Shown one piece after another: positions 1-8,544 of a stretch of 24,790 bases of DNA. Source of the DNA: GCA-2725625 sp964574215 (GTDB lineage Bacteria > Pseudomonadota > Alphaproteobacteria > Rhodospirillales > UBA2165); contig CAZNLR010000058.1 in the NCBI GenBank assembly GCA_964574215.1, positions 1 through 24,790 on the forward strand, in the 5' to 3' direction. The notes under the pieces were generated by a model. It was not told where the DNA came from. It did not search any database and saw only the letters and a program-made list of their open reading frames with translations. Both the position numbers and the translations under genes were made by a program. Position 1 is the first letter of the stretch. Each line of letters opens with the position of its first letter.

Positions 1-67
1 CTCCCCCGCCAGGGGGGAGGAAGTAGAAGGTACGATACCCGTTTTCCCCTCCCCCCTGGCGGGGGAG
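1..67. repeat. GC-rich palindromic repeat (REP-like)
   Basis: Positions 1-20 and 48-67 are perfect reverse complements of 20 bp, separated by 27 nt. Each arm is also an imperfect palindrome by itself (CTCCCCC...GGGGGAG), so a two-hairpin structure of the REP/BIME kind is possible. A G-rich tail follows at 68-83. The left edge may extend beyond the window. Read in the dnaE2 frame, the right arm gives PSPLAGEGRG, a translation typical of dispersed palindromes in alphaproteobacterial genomes (from memory of such genomes). A simple terminator is less likely, because the frame stays open through the repeat and no T-run follows. Confidence 0.75.
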
Positions 68-925
68 GGTCGGGGTGGGGGGGAAGGTTGTTCCCATAAC
101 TGGCGTCACCCTGACGATCATCGCACCGCCCTCCGCCTCGGATTCCGGCAGATCAAGGGCATGCGGCAGGAGGCGGCGGACGATCTGGTGGATGCCCGGG
201 AAGGCGGCTATGGGCAAGTGCCGGCGCTGAAAGAACGGACCGGCCTCAAACGCGGGATCATGGAAAAGCTGGCCGAGGCTGACGCCTTCCAATCCCTGGG
301 GCTGGACCGCCGCCAGGCTTTGTGGGCGGTCAAAGGATTGATCGATACACCCCCCCTGCCCTTGTTCGCTCATCTGCCGGAGCACCGCTTCCGGCGGGAA
401 GCAAATGCCCAATTGCCGGAGATCAGTCTGGGGGAAAACGTGGCGGCGGATTATCACGCCCTCCGGTTGTCGTTGAAAGCCCATCCCATGGCGCTGCTCC
501 GGGACCATTTTGACCGGGAGGGTTTTATGAAATGCGCTGATCTGGTCGCTGCCAAGCCTGACAGTATCGTCCGGGTGGCCGGTGTGGTCCTTATCCGTCA
601 GCGCCCCGGCAGCGCCAAGGGCGTTATTTTCGTCACCCTGGAGGACGAGACCGGCATCGCCAACCTGATCGTCTGGCCCCACAAGATGGAACGCTACCGC
701 CGCACCGTCATCGGCTCCTACGTGCTGGGGGTGGAAGGCAAACTGCAACGGGAGGGCATCGTCACCCATGTGGTGTCCGAAAAGCTCCACGATTTCACTT
801 ATCGACTGAGCCACCTAACCAGCGGTGAAGTTCTGGAACCCGGTCCCATAAACAGCATTAGGGATATTCCCGGCAACACGCCAAAAACCAAACCGCGCAT
901 GCCCGGGTCACGGGATTTCAGATAG
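2..925 (+). CDS. dnaE2: Error-prone DNA polymerase DnaE2 (ImuC), C-terminal part
   Basis: This is the 3' end of the damage-inducible C-family polymerase that works with ImuA/ImuB in mutagenic translesion synthesis. Recognisable DnaE2 sequence begins at about position 95-125 (RTALRLGFRQIKGM) and covers the helix-hairpin-helix region, the conserved ADAFQSLGLDRRQALWAVKG block, and an OB-fold (VRVAGVVLIRQRPGSAKG, then LEDETGIANLIVWP). It ends with the family-typical SRDFR. The full protein is usually a little over 1000 residues, so most of it lies outside the window. The frame is open to the left edge through the palindromic repeat, so the repeat is either inserted in frame or marks a truncation point. 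An internal ATG at 161 exists but lies inside conserved sequence and is not a real start. Family assignment is sure; the 5' extent is not. Confidence 0.85.
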   Translation, partial: SPARGEEVEGTIPVFPSPLAGEGRGGGEGCSHNWRHPDDHRTALRLGFRQIKGMRQEAADDLVDAREGGYGQVPALKERTGLKRGIMEKLAEADAFQSLGLDRRQALWAVKGLIDTPPLPLFAHLPEHRFRREANAQLPEISLGENVAADYHALRLSLKAHPMALLRDHFDREGFMKCADLVAAKPDSIVRVAGVVLIRQRPGSAKGVIFVTLEDETGIANLIVWPHKMERYRRTVIGSYVLGVEGKLQREGIVTHVVSEKLHDFTYRLSHLTSGEVLEPGPINSIRDIPGNTPKTKPRMPGSRDFR

Positions 926-1013
926 GGGATTTCCGCTAGACATTCGTATAAATCCGAGCAGAATAAGCACGTATTTTCAGACCCCAATGACATTTTTTTG
1001 AGGAATCCTAAAT

Positions 1014-2279
1014 TTGAGTAACAGTACTGAGCCCGCTCAAAGTTCGCTGGCGGGCCGGGTGGCGTTTCGCCATGCGGATTACCGGAAATTCTGGGTCGCG
1101 CGGGTCACCGGCGTCTTCGCCATCGATATGCAGATCACGGCGGTGAGTTGGCAGGTCTATCAATTGACGGGACAGCCCCTCGACCTCGGTCTCGTGGGAC
1201 TGGCGCAATTCATGCCATTTCTACTGTTGTTTCTGGTCTCCGGCACCATTGCCGACCGGTTCCAGCGCAAACGCATCATGGCCATCTGCGTTTCCATACA
1301 GACCCTGTGCGCCACCGCATTTTTTGTCATGACGGCCACGGGTAACGCCAGTTTCCCGCTGATATTCGGAATTCTTATATTCCTCGGCATCGCCCGTGCA
1401 TTTCAGGCGCCGGCGCAAAGCGCCATTGTGCCTTTACTGGTCCCCAAAGAACATTTCGGCAATGCCGTCGCCTGGACGTCCACCGGGCTTCAGATGGCCC
1501 GCATCGCCGGCCCCGGGATTGCCGGGGTGATGATTATTTTCGGCGAACAACTGGTGTACGGCACCGTTGTGGCTTTGTTTCTAATATCCATGGTCACCAC
1601 TTTTCTCATCAAGGCCAACACGCAGATCATCAGCAAGGATCCCGTCAATCTGGAAAATTTGCTGGCCGGGCTCAGATTCATCTTCAAGCGGCAATTGATA
1701 TTGGGCGCCATATCTCTTGATCTGTTTGCCGTCCTTCTTGGCGGCGCCACGGCTTTGCTGCCGATCTACGCCGTCGATATCTTGAACGTCGGATCTGCCG
1801 GGTTTGGCAGCCTCCGCGCCATGCATATGGTAGGCGCTTTCGCCGGTGCCTTATTCATGACCCAAATTCCCATCCGGCGCCGGGCCGGGCATAAACTACT
1901 GATTGCCGTCGCCATTTTCGGCGCGGCCACCGTTATTTTTGGCATTTCGACCAGTTTCTGGTTGACGCTGGCCGCCCTCTTCATCATTGGCGCTTCCGAT
2001 TCCATCAGCATATTTGTCCGCAATAATCTGGTGCAGATCATTACGCCCGACAACATGCGCGGCCGCGTTACCGCTGTCAGTTCCGTATTTGTCGGCGCCT
2101 CCAACGAGGTGGGCGAGTTTGAATCCGGTGTCACCGCCGCTTGGTGGGGCGTCGTTCCGGCGGTCGTGGTGGGTGGCGTAGGGACTATCGCAATCGTGTT
2201 TCTTTTTGCTAAGATATTTCCACGACTGCGGGAAGTTGATAGTTTGGATCCCGATGATCTAATCCGAAAATATCAATAA
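1014..2279 (+). CDS. MFS transporter, EntS/DHA3-like (MFS_3)
   Basis: A 421-residue inner-membrane major facilitator protein with about twelve hydrophobic segments. The motif A loop between TM2 and TM3 reads GTIADRFQRKRIM, and the N-terminal RKFWVARVTGVFAIDMQITAVSW pattern is typical of the drug/siderophore exporter group related to EntS. The start is TTG at 1014, preceded by GAGGA at 1000-1004, which fixes this choice; no ATG lies near. An aldo/keto reductase and a Nudix hydrolase follow on the same strand with short gaps, so the three may be co-transcribed. The substrate cannot be read from the sequence. Export of a small molecule is inferred from family. Confidence 0.88.
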   Translation: MSNSTEPAQSSLAGRVAFRHADYRKFWVARVTGVFAIDMQITAVSWQVYQLTGQPLDLGLVGLAQFMPFLLLFLVSGTIADRFQRKRIMAICVSIQTLCATAFFVMTATGNASFPLIFGILIFLGIARAFQAPAQSAIVPLLVPKEHFGNAVAWTSTGLQMARIAGPGIAGVMIIFGEQLVYGTVVALFLISMVTTFLIKANTQIISKDPVNLENLLAGLRFIFKRQLILGAISLDLFAVLLGGATALLPIYAVDILNVGSAGFGSLRAMHMVGAFAGALFMTQIPIRRRAGHKLLIAVAIFGAATVIFGISTSFWLTLAALFIIGASDSISIFVRNNLVQIITPDNMRGRVTAVSSVFVGASNEVGEFESGVTAAWWGVVPAVVVGGVGTIAIVFLFAKIFPRLREVDSLDPDDLIRKYQ

Positions 2280-2318
2280 AAATTGACTAGGCAGACAACA
2301 ACGAGCTTTGCAGGGAAT

Positions 2319-3326
2319 ATGAAAACAAGAACATTGGGACGAACCGGGGCGGAAGTCTCCGAATTTATTTTCGGTTGCGGCAATGTGGGTGGAGTGATGA
2401 TTCACGCCGACCCGGAGACCCAATTCAACGTCGTCAAACGGGCGCTGGATGCTGGTATCAACTGGTTCGATACAGCCGCCGGCTACGGTGACGGAAAATC
2501 GGAAGAAAATCTAGGACGCGCCTTAAGGGAACTGGACGCCAAACCGTTTATCTCCACCAAGCTCAGGATCGACCCGGACGAACTGGACGACATTCCCGGA
2601 CAAATCGAACGCAAACTCCACGAAAGCCTCGAACGGTTGCAGATGGACAGTATTGATCTGCTGCAACTGCACAACGGCATTGAAGGCGTCGACGGCGGCC
2701 GTCATTTATGCACCGATAATGTTTTGGGCCGTCTCGGCGCTATCGTCGGGATGGAGCATGTCAGAGCCGAGGGGCTGACCAAATGGCTCGGCATGACGGC
2801 GCTGGGCGACACGGGTCTGGTGAAGCGGGTGATCGAATCCGGCCGCATGGATACGGCGCAGGTGTATTTCAATATGATCAATCCCACGGCCGCCCACGCC
2901 ATGCCGCGGCATAGCTCCAGCCAGGAAAAGGACAAGCCCAGCGCCGGCCAGGACTTTACCGGTGTTCTCAATAGCTGCATAGAGCGGGATATGGGCATCA
3001 TCGTCATCCGCTCCCTTGCCGCCGGCGTACTCGCCACCGACCAACGGCACGGCCGGGAGGTCGTCCTCACCAAAGATACGGATATCAAAGAGGAAGAGCG
3101 CAAAACCAAGGCCGTGTTCGATTTAATCGGCGGCAGCCAGGGCACGCGTGCGCAAACGGCGCTGCGATTTGTCCTCGCCCATCCCGACATCAGTTGCATC
3201 GATTTTGCCGTCTCCGACATGGATCAGCTGGAAGAAGGGCTGGAGGCAGCCGAGAACGGGCCGCTGCCGGGCGACATCATGGAAGTCCTCGATAATTTTT
3301 ACGACAACGATTTCCTGCCCGTTTAA
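2319..3326 (+). CDS. Aldo/keto reductase
   Basis: A 335-residue NADPH-dependent oxidoreductase of the AKR superfamily (TIM barrel). From the ATG at 2319 the product begins MKTRTLGRTG, the usual AKR start. The catalytic tetrad is present: D51 and Y56 (WFDTAAGYG), K81 (ISTKLR) and H118 (LLQLHNG). A longer form from a TTG at 2283 would add 12 residues, but it has no ribosome binding site and the extra residues look non-homologous. The AGGGA before 2319 is very close to the ATG, so the start is good but not certain. The gene sits 39 nt after the MFS gene and 19 nt before the Nudix gene. Its carbonyl substrate is unknown. Confidence 0.88.
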   Translation: MKTRTLGRTGAEVSEFIFGCGNVGGVMIHADPETQFNVVKRALDAGINWFDTAAGYGDGKSEENLGRALRELDAKPFISTKLRIDPDELDDIPGQIERKLHESLERLQMDSIDLLQLHNGIEGVDGGRHLCTDNVLGRLGAIVGMEHVRAEGLTKWLGMTALGDTGLVKRVIESGRMDTAQVYFNMINPTAAHAMPRHSSSQEKDKPSAGQDFTGVLNSCIERDMGIIVIRSLAAGVLATDQRHGREVVLTKDTDIKEEERKTKAVFDLIGGSQGTRAQTALRFVLAHPDISCIDFAVSDMDQLEEGLEAAENGPLPGDIMEVLDNFYDNDFLPV

Positions 3327-3345
3327 CGGTTGCGCCAACCAGGAA

Positions 3346-3837
3346 ATGAGCAGTGATTTCGCCAGCAGCTACCTGGGCCGACTCCGGGCAAAAATCGGTC
3401 ACGACCTCGTTCACATACCCGGCGTCAGGGTGGTTGTTGAGAACGAAAAGAATGAAATTCTCTTTCACCTGAGACCCGATTTTAAAGTCTGGGGCCTTCC
3501 CGGCGGCGGTCCGGAAACCGGCCAGAACGTCTTTGATCAAGTCACCCGCGAAGCCCAAGAGGAAACGGGATTGACCATCCTGAACCCGAAACCGTTCGGC
3601 TACGCCTCCGAACCGGCCAGCGAAACCATGTACTATCCCAATGGCGACGTCTGCCACTACCACGACCTAATGTTTTATACGACAGAGTTCACGGGTGAAC
3701 TGATCGAAAGCAACGAAGAAAGTTTGGCCGTCAGTTGGTTCCCCGTCGACTCCATACCCGAGGTCCTGCCCAATGTAACTTTAACGATTGAGGCGTACCT
3801 TCGTTTCAAGGCGACCGGCGAATTTCAGTTTATATAA
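3346..3837 (+). CDS. Nudix hydrolase
   Basis: A 163-residue Nudix-fold protein that probably cleaves a nucleoside diphosphate linked to another moiety. The Nudix box spans about residues 53-76, with GGGPETGQ followed by REAQEETGL, so the metal-binding REUxEExGU core is intact. The glutamate normally found in the G-x5-E part is replaced by Q60. ATG 3346 is chosen because AGGA lies directly upstream and the protein aligns from there; the open frame extends further upstream only as an overlap with the aldo/keto reductase gene in another frame. The gene ends five bases before the convergent cytochrome b561 gene. The substrate cannot be deduced. Confidence 0.85.
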   Translation: MSSDFASSYLGRLRAKIGHDLVHIPGVRVVVENEKNEILFHLRPDFKVWGLPGGGPETGQNVFDQVTREAQEETGLTILNPKPFGYASEPASETMYYPNGDVCHYHDLMFYTTEFTGELIESNEESLAVSWFPVDSIPEVLPNVTLTIEAYLRFKATGEFQFI

Positions 3838-3842
3838 TCCAG

Positions 3843-4388
3843 CTATTCGCCTTCCGACTTACCGAACCAGATGCGCCGGAACAATCGGTCCTTGAGATAG
3901 AACTGGTGGTAGAGCGCCCCCACGACATGCAACAAAATCAATGCCGCCAGCAGCTTGGTGAGAATGCCGTGGCCAATACGCGGCGGGAAATCCCAGAAAT
4001 CCTTAGGCAAGGTACCCTGCCCACCGAACACGATATCAAATAGACCGGCCTGGACGGCAATTCCGATACCGCTTGCCGCCACCAAGAGGGCTGTGATGTT
4101 CAAGGCGTAATGGGTTACCACACCGAGCTTGTCGAGCAGGCCGTTACCCGTATCGGCATGGGGCGGTTGGGCACTTTTGCGCGCCCAAATAAGCCGAACA
4201 AGAATCAGCAGTAATATCACGCTGCCGGTAATAATGTGACCGCGCAATCCGTTAATTTTTTCGGGGTCCGAATTAGGTGTTTGTTCCAGCACAAATTGCC
4301 CCATCACCAGCATAAACAGGATCAACAGGGCCGTGAGCCAATGCAGAACCACCTGTAAATTATTATATTTAGCCGGAATCGATGACAT
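3843..4388 (-). CDS. Cytochrome b561 family protein
   Basis: A 181-residue four-helix membrane cytochrome, expected to carry two b-type haems and to pass electrons between quinol and an acceptor in the cytoplasmic membrane. Histidines suited to haem binding lie at VVLHWLTAL in helix 1, LRGHIITGS in helix 2, and LLHVVGALYHQF in the last helix. The start at 4388 is set by GGGGGGAG about six bases upstream on the minus strand; a longer reading from 4415 has no such site. It lies downstream of the hydrolase-OsmC gene on the same strand, about 90 nt away. The physiological partner is unknown. Confidence 0.9.
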   Translation of the reverse strand: MSSIPAKYNNLQVVLHWLTALLILFMLVMGQFVLEQTPNSDPEKINGLRGHIITGSVILLLILVRLIWARKSAQPPHADTGNGLLDKLGVVTHYALNITALLVAASGIGIAVQAGLFDIVFGGQGTLPKDFWDFPPRIGHGILTKLLAALILLHVVGALYHQFYLKDRLFRRIWFGKSEGE

Positions 4389-4478
4389 AAATACTCCCCC
4401 CAAACTTGAAATCACACCGCCCCAACAAAAGGTCAGTTGAAATAAAACGATAACCTAGCAAGGGATCAAATAGAAGAC

Positions 4479-5708
4479 CTAGCTTTCCCGTAGACGGCTC
4501 TCCACCACCACTTCCGAATGCAGGGTACGGTGAACCGGGCATTTTTCGGCGATGGCCAAAAGAGACTGGCGTTGCTCTTCCGATAGATTTCCCTCCAGGC
4601 CGATTTCCCGTTCGATGACGTCAATCTTGCCGCCTTTGGTCTCACACTCGGCGCAATCATCGGCGTGGATTTTTTCGTGTTTGAGCGTTACCGATGCTCG
4701 CTTCAAAGGAATTTTTTTACGGTCGGCGTACATACGGATGGTCATGGTGGTACAGGCGCCGAGGCCCGACAAGAGATAATCGTAGGGCGTCGGGCCGGTA
4801 TCGGTTCCGCCATAGGACGGTGGCTCATCGGCCCGCAGAACGTGTTTGCCGCCAACAGAAATCATCTGGGTGAACTTGCCCTCGCCGGTTTCTTGGACGG
4901 TAACTTCGCCGGGAGAAAACTTCGGCGCCGGAATCGCTTCCCCGGCTTCACCCAGATACCGGCTCGCCCAGGCAGCGATCACCTCGGCAATGTAAACCGC
5001 ATCCTGCTTGCGGCTCAGCAGGTGATCGGCATTGTCCAGCGTAACGAAGCTTTTGGGATGTTTGGCGGCGCCATAAATTTCAGCGGCGTTTTCGATGCCG
5101 ACGACTTGATCGCCCGGCGCGTGAAACACCAACAATGCTTTATTTAGTTTGGCGATCCGCTCCTTTTGATCCTGGGCGGCGATGTCGTCGAGAAATTGTT
5201 TTTTGATGACAAAGGGTCGTCCGCCGAGACTGACCTCGGCCTCGCCTTTTTCATTGATTTCTTCCACCGCGCTGGAAAAATTGTCCGAAACGTGGGCGGG
5301 ATCGAAAGGCGCACCGATGGTTGCCACCGCTTTGACGCCAGGAACTTCCTGCGCCGCCGCCAATACAGCCGCACCGCCGAGACTGTGACCGATCAGAATG
5401 CTTGGTGCTTGATGGTTTTCCGTCAGCCAGTTTGCCGCCGCGACCAGATCATCCACATTGGAGGTGAAATTGGTGTTGGCGAATTCGCCGTCGCTGTGAC
5501 CCAGTCCGGTGAAGTCGAAACGCAAAACGGCAATACCCCGCTCAGCCAACCCGGCGCTGACGCGGGCGGCAGCGAATATATCCTTTGAACAGGTGAAACA
5601 GTGAGCGAAGAGGGCAAAGGCGGTGGGGTCACCGGACGGCATATCCAGCCGCGCCGCCAGGTCTTCTCCCAAAGCGCCGGTAAAGGTGATTTTATTGCCT
5701 GCAGACAT
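4479..5708 (-). CDS. Bifunctional alpha/beta hydrolase-OsmC family protein
   Basis: A 409-residue fusion. Residues about 1-255 form an alpha/beta hydrolase with nucleophile S109 in GHSLGG, acid D200 (HAPGD) and H229 (NADHLL). Residues about 265-409 form an OsmC/Ohr-like domain with the two expected redox cysteines: C319 in SGLGACTTMTIRMYADRK, and C390 in EKCPVHRTL. OsmC/Ohr proteins reduce organic hydroperoxides, so a joint role in hydrolysing esters and detoxifying peroxides (for example lipid hydroperoxides) is a fair inference but not shown. AGGAGA precedes the ATG at 5708. This two-domain architecture is a recognised family, so the fusion is not a sequencing artefact. Confidence 0.92.
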   Translation of the reverse strand: MSAGNKITFTGALGEDLAARLDMPSGDPTAFALFAHCFTCSKDIFAAARVSAGLAERGIAVLRFDFTGLGHSDGEFANTNFTSNVDDLVAAANWLTENHQAPSILIGHSLGGAAVLAAAQEVPGVKAVATIGAPFDPAHVSDNFSSAVEEINEKGEAEVSLGGRPFVIKKQFLDDIAAQDQKERIAKLNKALLVFHAPGDQVVGIENAAEIYGAAKHPKSFVTLDNADHLLSRKQDAVYIAEVIAAWASRYLGEAGEAIPAPKFSPGEVTVQETGEGKFTQMISVGGKHVLRADEPPSYGGTDTGPTPYDYLLSGLGACTTMTIRMYADRKKIPLKRASVTLKHEKIHADDCAECETKGGKIDVIEREIGLEGNLSEEQRQSLLAIAEKCPVHRTLHSEVVVESRLRES

Positions 5709-5804
5709 GGACTTCTCCTATTTTTGCCGCAACCGGAGCCTAGCCTTTGAACCTAGGTAACGGCAAATCAGGAAAAGTTTACCAGGATAAAAATCAGGGA
5801 ACGG

Positions 5805-6716
5805 TTAGATTCCCACCAATTCCTCCAGTCTCTCCCAGGCCCAGTCCATGGCGGGATCGGTCCGTTCCGGGCGGCGGCGAAGCATGGAAATGTTCAAGGG
5901 TATACGGCCGGTTGGCGGCAGGTAGAGTTCCAGACCGCATATATCACGGTAAAGTTCCGCCGGTCCCCGGGGAATGGCCGCCAGCAACCTGCTCTTGGCG
6001 ACGGTAAAGACCGCGGCCGTGTAATGGGGCGCGTTCATGGCGATCTGCCGGGTCAAACCAAGGTCGCCGAGCGCTGTATCCAAGCGGCTGTTTACGCCCG
6101 CAAGATAGGACAAATTGATATGCTGCAACGCGGCATAGATTTCCGCCGACAAACCGTTTTTGAGTTCCCGGTGCCCACGGGCCGCCACGATGACGACGTC
6201 GCTTTCCTTCAGCAATCGGGATTGAAACCGGGCGGGCACCGACTCAAAGGGACCAATGGCGAAATCCAGATCGTCCTCATCAAGCATTTCAATCGCCCGG
6301 TCGACCATGATGTGATGGCAATCCCGCACCATGCCGGGGGCCTCTGCCGCCAAAATTCCGGATACCGCCGGCGCATACAAGGTCATACCGTAATCCAGCA
6401 CACCCAGCCGCAATTCCCGTTTGACCGTCGCCGGATCGAAACGCCGCTCGCTGGCCACCACCCGTTCGATCTCTGCCAAAATGCCGCTGATCGGTTCGGC
6501 CAACTCCCGCGCCCGCGGGGTCGCTTCCATCTGCGATTTCGCCCGATAGAACAGTTCATCGCCGAACAGGGCTCTCAGTCGGCTCAGTCCATGGCTGACG
6601 GCGGGTTGGGTCAGTCCAAGCCGCCGTCCGGCTTTGGTGATCTGACCCTCTTCATAGATTGCGTGAAAGACGGTCAGCAGATTGAGATCGATCGATCTTA
6701 AATTAATTTCGTGCAT
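5805..6716 (-). CDS. LysR-family transcriptional regulator (NodD-like subgroup)
   Basis: A 303-residue LTTR. The N-terminal winged helix (about residues 8-67, LNLLTVFHAIYEEGQITKAG then LTQPAVSHGLSRLR) is followed by a periplasmic-binding-protein-like effector domain. The opening MHEINLRSIDLNLL resembles the NodD/PbpR type. It is divergent from the AprA-like flavoprotein gene with about 100 nt between start codons, the classic layout for an LTTR controlling its neighbour. The inducer is unknown. No Shine-Dalgarno sequence is visible upstream of the ATG; the preceding 35 bases are almost pure A/T, so a leaderless or weakly translated message is possible. Confidence 0.9.
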   Translation of the reverse strand: MHEINLRSIDLNLLTVFHAIYEEGQITKAGRRLGLTQPAVSHGLSRLRALFGDELFYRAKSQMEATPRARELAEPISGILAEIERVVASERRFDPATVKRELRLGVLDYGMTLYAPAVSGILAAEAPGMVRDCHHIMVDRAIEMLDEDDLDFAIGPFESVPARFQSRLLKESDVVIVAARGHRELKNGLSAEIYAALQHINLSYLAGVNSRLDTALGDLGLTRQIAMNAPHYTAAVFTVAKSRLLAAIPRGPAELYRDICGLELYLPPTGRIPLNISMLRRRPERTDPAMDWAWERLEELVGI

Positions 6717-6817
6717 AGTATTTTATATTTTATATAAATTTTACAAATAAATCATCATCAAAGATAATGTGTCTCCGGAATTTCTCGGTGAGATCAATCC
6801 CCTTGTGGAGGCCCCAA
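6717..6817. promoter_or_regulatory. Divergent regulatory region, LysR / flavoprotein
   Basis: This 101-bp spacer separates two divergent start codons. Its left third is strikingly A/T rich (6720-6750) and holds imperfect dyads such as ATTTTATATAAAT that fit the loose T-N11-A rule for LysR-type operators. The right part carries GGAGG at 6807-6811, which sets the flavoprotein start at 6818. A shared operator for autoregulation and activation is inferred from gene layout; no exact binding site can be proven by eye. Confidence 0.45.
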
Positions 6818-8527
6818 ATGAACGCTCACTCGATTTCAAAAGAAATCAACGAAATCACCACCGACGTGGCCATTATCGGCGGCGGCACGGCCGGGCTCAA
6901 TTGCGCCATGGCGGCGGCGGAAAGCGACTGCGACGTCCTGGTGGTGGAAAAGGCCCATGTCAAACGCAGCGGCGCCATCGCCGGCGGCATCGATCACTTC
7001 ATGGCCTATATGGAAAACGGCGAGAAATGGGACTCACGGGAAGCCTATCTGGGTTATGTCTCCCGGGTCGCTAGAGGCGCCGCCAATTTGGACATCACCG
7101 AAAAGGTCTATTGCGACGAACTGCCCGCCGCCATCGACCGCATTGAAAAGCTGGGGATATCGCTCCGCGATCCCCGTAACACGACCAGCACTGAATTTTT
7201 CCGCACCCAATCCATGGGACAGCCGGGACCATATTGGATCAACTTCGACGGTAAGCAATTAAAACCCCTCATGGCCAAAGAGGCCAAGCGCCGGGGCGCC
7301 CGCTTTCTCAACCGCATTCAGGTCACCAATTTACTTCTGAATGACGGCGAATTGGCGGGATTGATGGGCTTCGACATCCGCACCGGCGATTTTTACCTGA
7401 TTCGCGCCAAGTCCATCATTATTTCCACCGGCAACACCAACCGCATGTTCAAAACCCAGAACGGCAATCCGTTCAATTTGTGGTATTGCCCCGCCAACAC
7501 GGGCGATTTGCACCGGGCGGCTTTCGATGTGGGCGTCGAACTAGCCAATATGGAATACGTCCGCATGACCATCGTCACCAAGGGTTTCAGCACGCCGGGC
7601 TTCAATGCCTTCTTCGGTATGGGCTGCAAGCTGGTCAATTCCTTGGGAGAAACCTTCATGCAGGACTATCACGAGATGGGCGACAAGGCGCCCCGCAACG
7701 TCATGGTCTGGGCGGCCTTGCAGGAAACCAAGGAAGGCCGCGGGCCGATCTATATGGATGCCCGCCATTTGAGCGAGCCCGATCTGGATCACCTGTTCAA
7801 GACCCTGGGCACCGACAAGGACACGTTGCCGGACTTCCTCGCCGCCAAAGGTTATCTCAAGGAAGGGGCCATGATCGAAATGACGGTCTCGGAGCCCATG
7901 CAGGCGCGGCCCTCGGAACTCTGCGGCGCCGGCATCAAAATCGATGAGAACTGCGCGTCCAACGTTCCCGGCATTTTCGCCGCCGGCGATGCCTCCGACC
8001 AGATGGGATGCCTGCATATGTGCACCACCGGCGGTTACGCGGCGGGCAAGTCCGCCGCCGCCTACGCCGCCGCCGCGGGGGCTCATCATCCCATAGATAT
8101 GAACGCCGTCAGGGCGGAAAGGGACCGCGTGTTCAGGCCGTTGGAACGCAACAAAGGCACCGCCTACAATGAATTTGAGAATATCGTGCGCATCATCTCT
8201 TCAGACCATTTCGGTCCGGTCAAAACCGAGATGAGCCTCAACACGGCCTTGGACAAATTCGGCAAAATCGACGACGAGCGGGACCGGTTAAAAGCCAACA
8301 ACATGCATGAACTGATGCGCTGCCACGAGAGCATGAACATTCAGCAGGTGGCGAAGATCATGGCCCATGCCGCCTTGGCGCGGAAAGAGTCGCGCTTCGC
8401 TCCCTACCACTATCGGGCCGATTACCTGGAAACGGACAACGACAATTATTGCGGCCTCATCGGCATCAGCAAGGGCGGCAACGGCCAGGCAAAAACGCGC
8501 TTCGAGCCCCTTGACTACGCCATTTAG
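6818..8527 (+). CDS. AprA/fumarate-reductase-like FAD-binding flavoprotein
   Basis: A 569-residue member of the flavoprotein group that includes succinate dehydrogenase/fumarate reductase, L-aspartate oxidase and adenylylsulfate reductase alpha (AprA). The FAD Rossmann motif is at 18-26 (AIIGGGTAG) with the acidic residue E44. SGAIAGGIDHF (51-61) matches the FAD-contacting SGAVAxGL block of AprA, and GIFAAGDASDQ (385-395) is the second FAD motif. The C-terminal NMHELMRCHE...YHYRADY block also resembles AprA. Start 6818 is chosen over 6767 because GGAGG sits six bases upstream. The next gene is a ferredoxin, a likely electron partner. True APS reductase activity is doubtful: in a by-memory alignment the AprA active-site histidine region (GSHSGEAG) corresponds to ARPSELCG here. 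The substrate is unknown. Confidence 0.82.
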   Translation: MNAHSISKEINEITTDVAIIGGGTAGLNCAMAAAESDCDVLVVEKAHVKRSGAIAGGIDHFMAYMENGEKWDSREAYLGYVSRVARGAANLDITEKVYCDELPAAIDRIEKLGISLRDPRNTTSTEFFRTQSMGQPGPYWINFDGKQLKPLMAKEAKRRGARFLNRIQVTNLLLNDGELAGLMGFDIRTGDFYLIRAKSIIISTGNTNRMFKTQNGNPFNLWYCPANTGDLHRAAFDVGVELANMEYVRMTIVTKGFSTPGFNAFFGMGCKLVNSLGETFMQDYHEMGDKAPRNVMVWAALQETKEGRGPIYMDARHLSEPDLDHLFKTLGTDKDTLPDFLAAKGYLKEGAMIEMTVSEPMQARPSELCGAGIKIDENCASNVPGIFAAGDASDQMGCLHMCTTGGYAAGKSAAAYAAAAGAHHPIDMNAVRAERDRVFRPLERNKGTAYNEFENIVRIISSDHFGPVKTEMSLNTALDKFGKIDDERDRLKANNMHELMRCHESMNIQQVAKIMAHAALARKESRFAPYHYRADYLETDNDNYCGLIGISKGGNGQAKTRFEPLDYAI

Positions 8528-8544
8528 AATTCAGGAGACGGTCA

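Noticed and set aside
1..67. Rho-independent terminator at the left edge
   Set aside because: The hairpin has no T-run on either side, the frame is open through it, and its sequence matches a dispersed-repeat type.
6024..6701. 225-residue plus-strand frame opposite the LysR gene
   Set aside because: It lies wholly within the LysR gene, and its Gln/Arg/His-rich composition has no domain.
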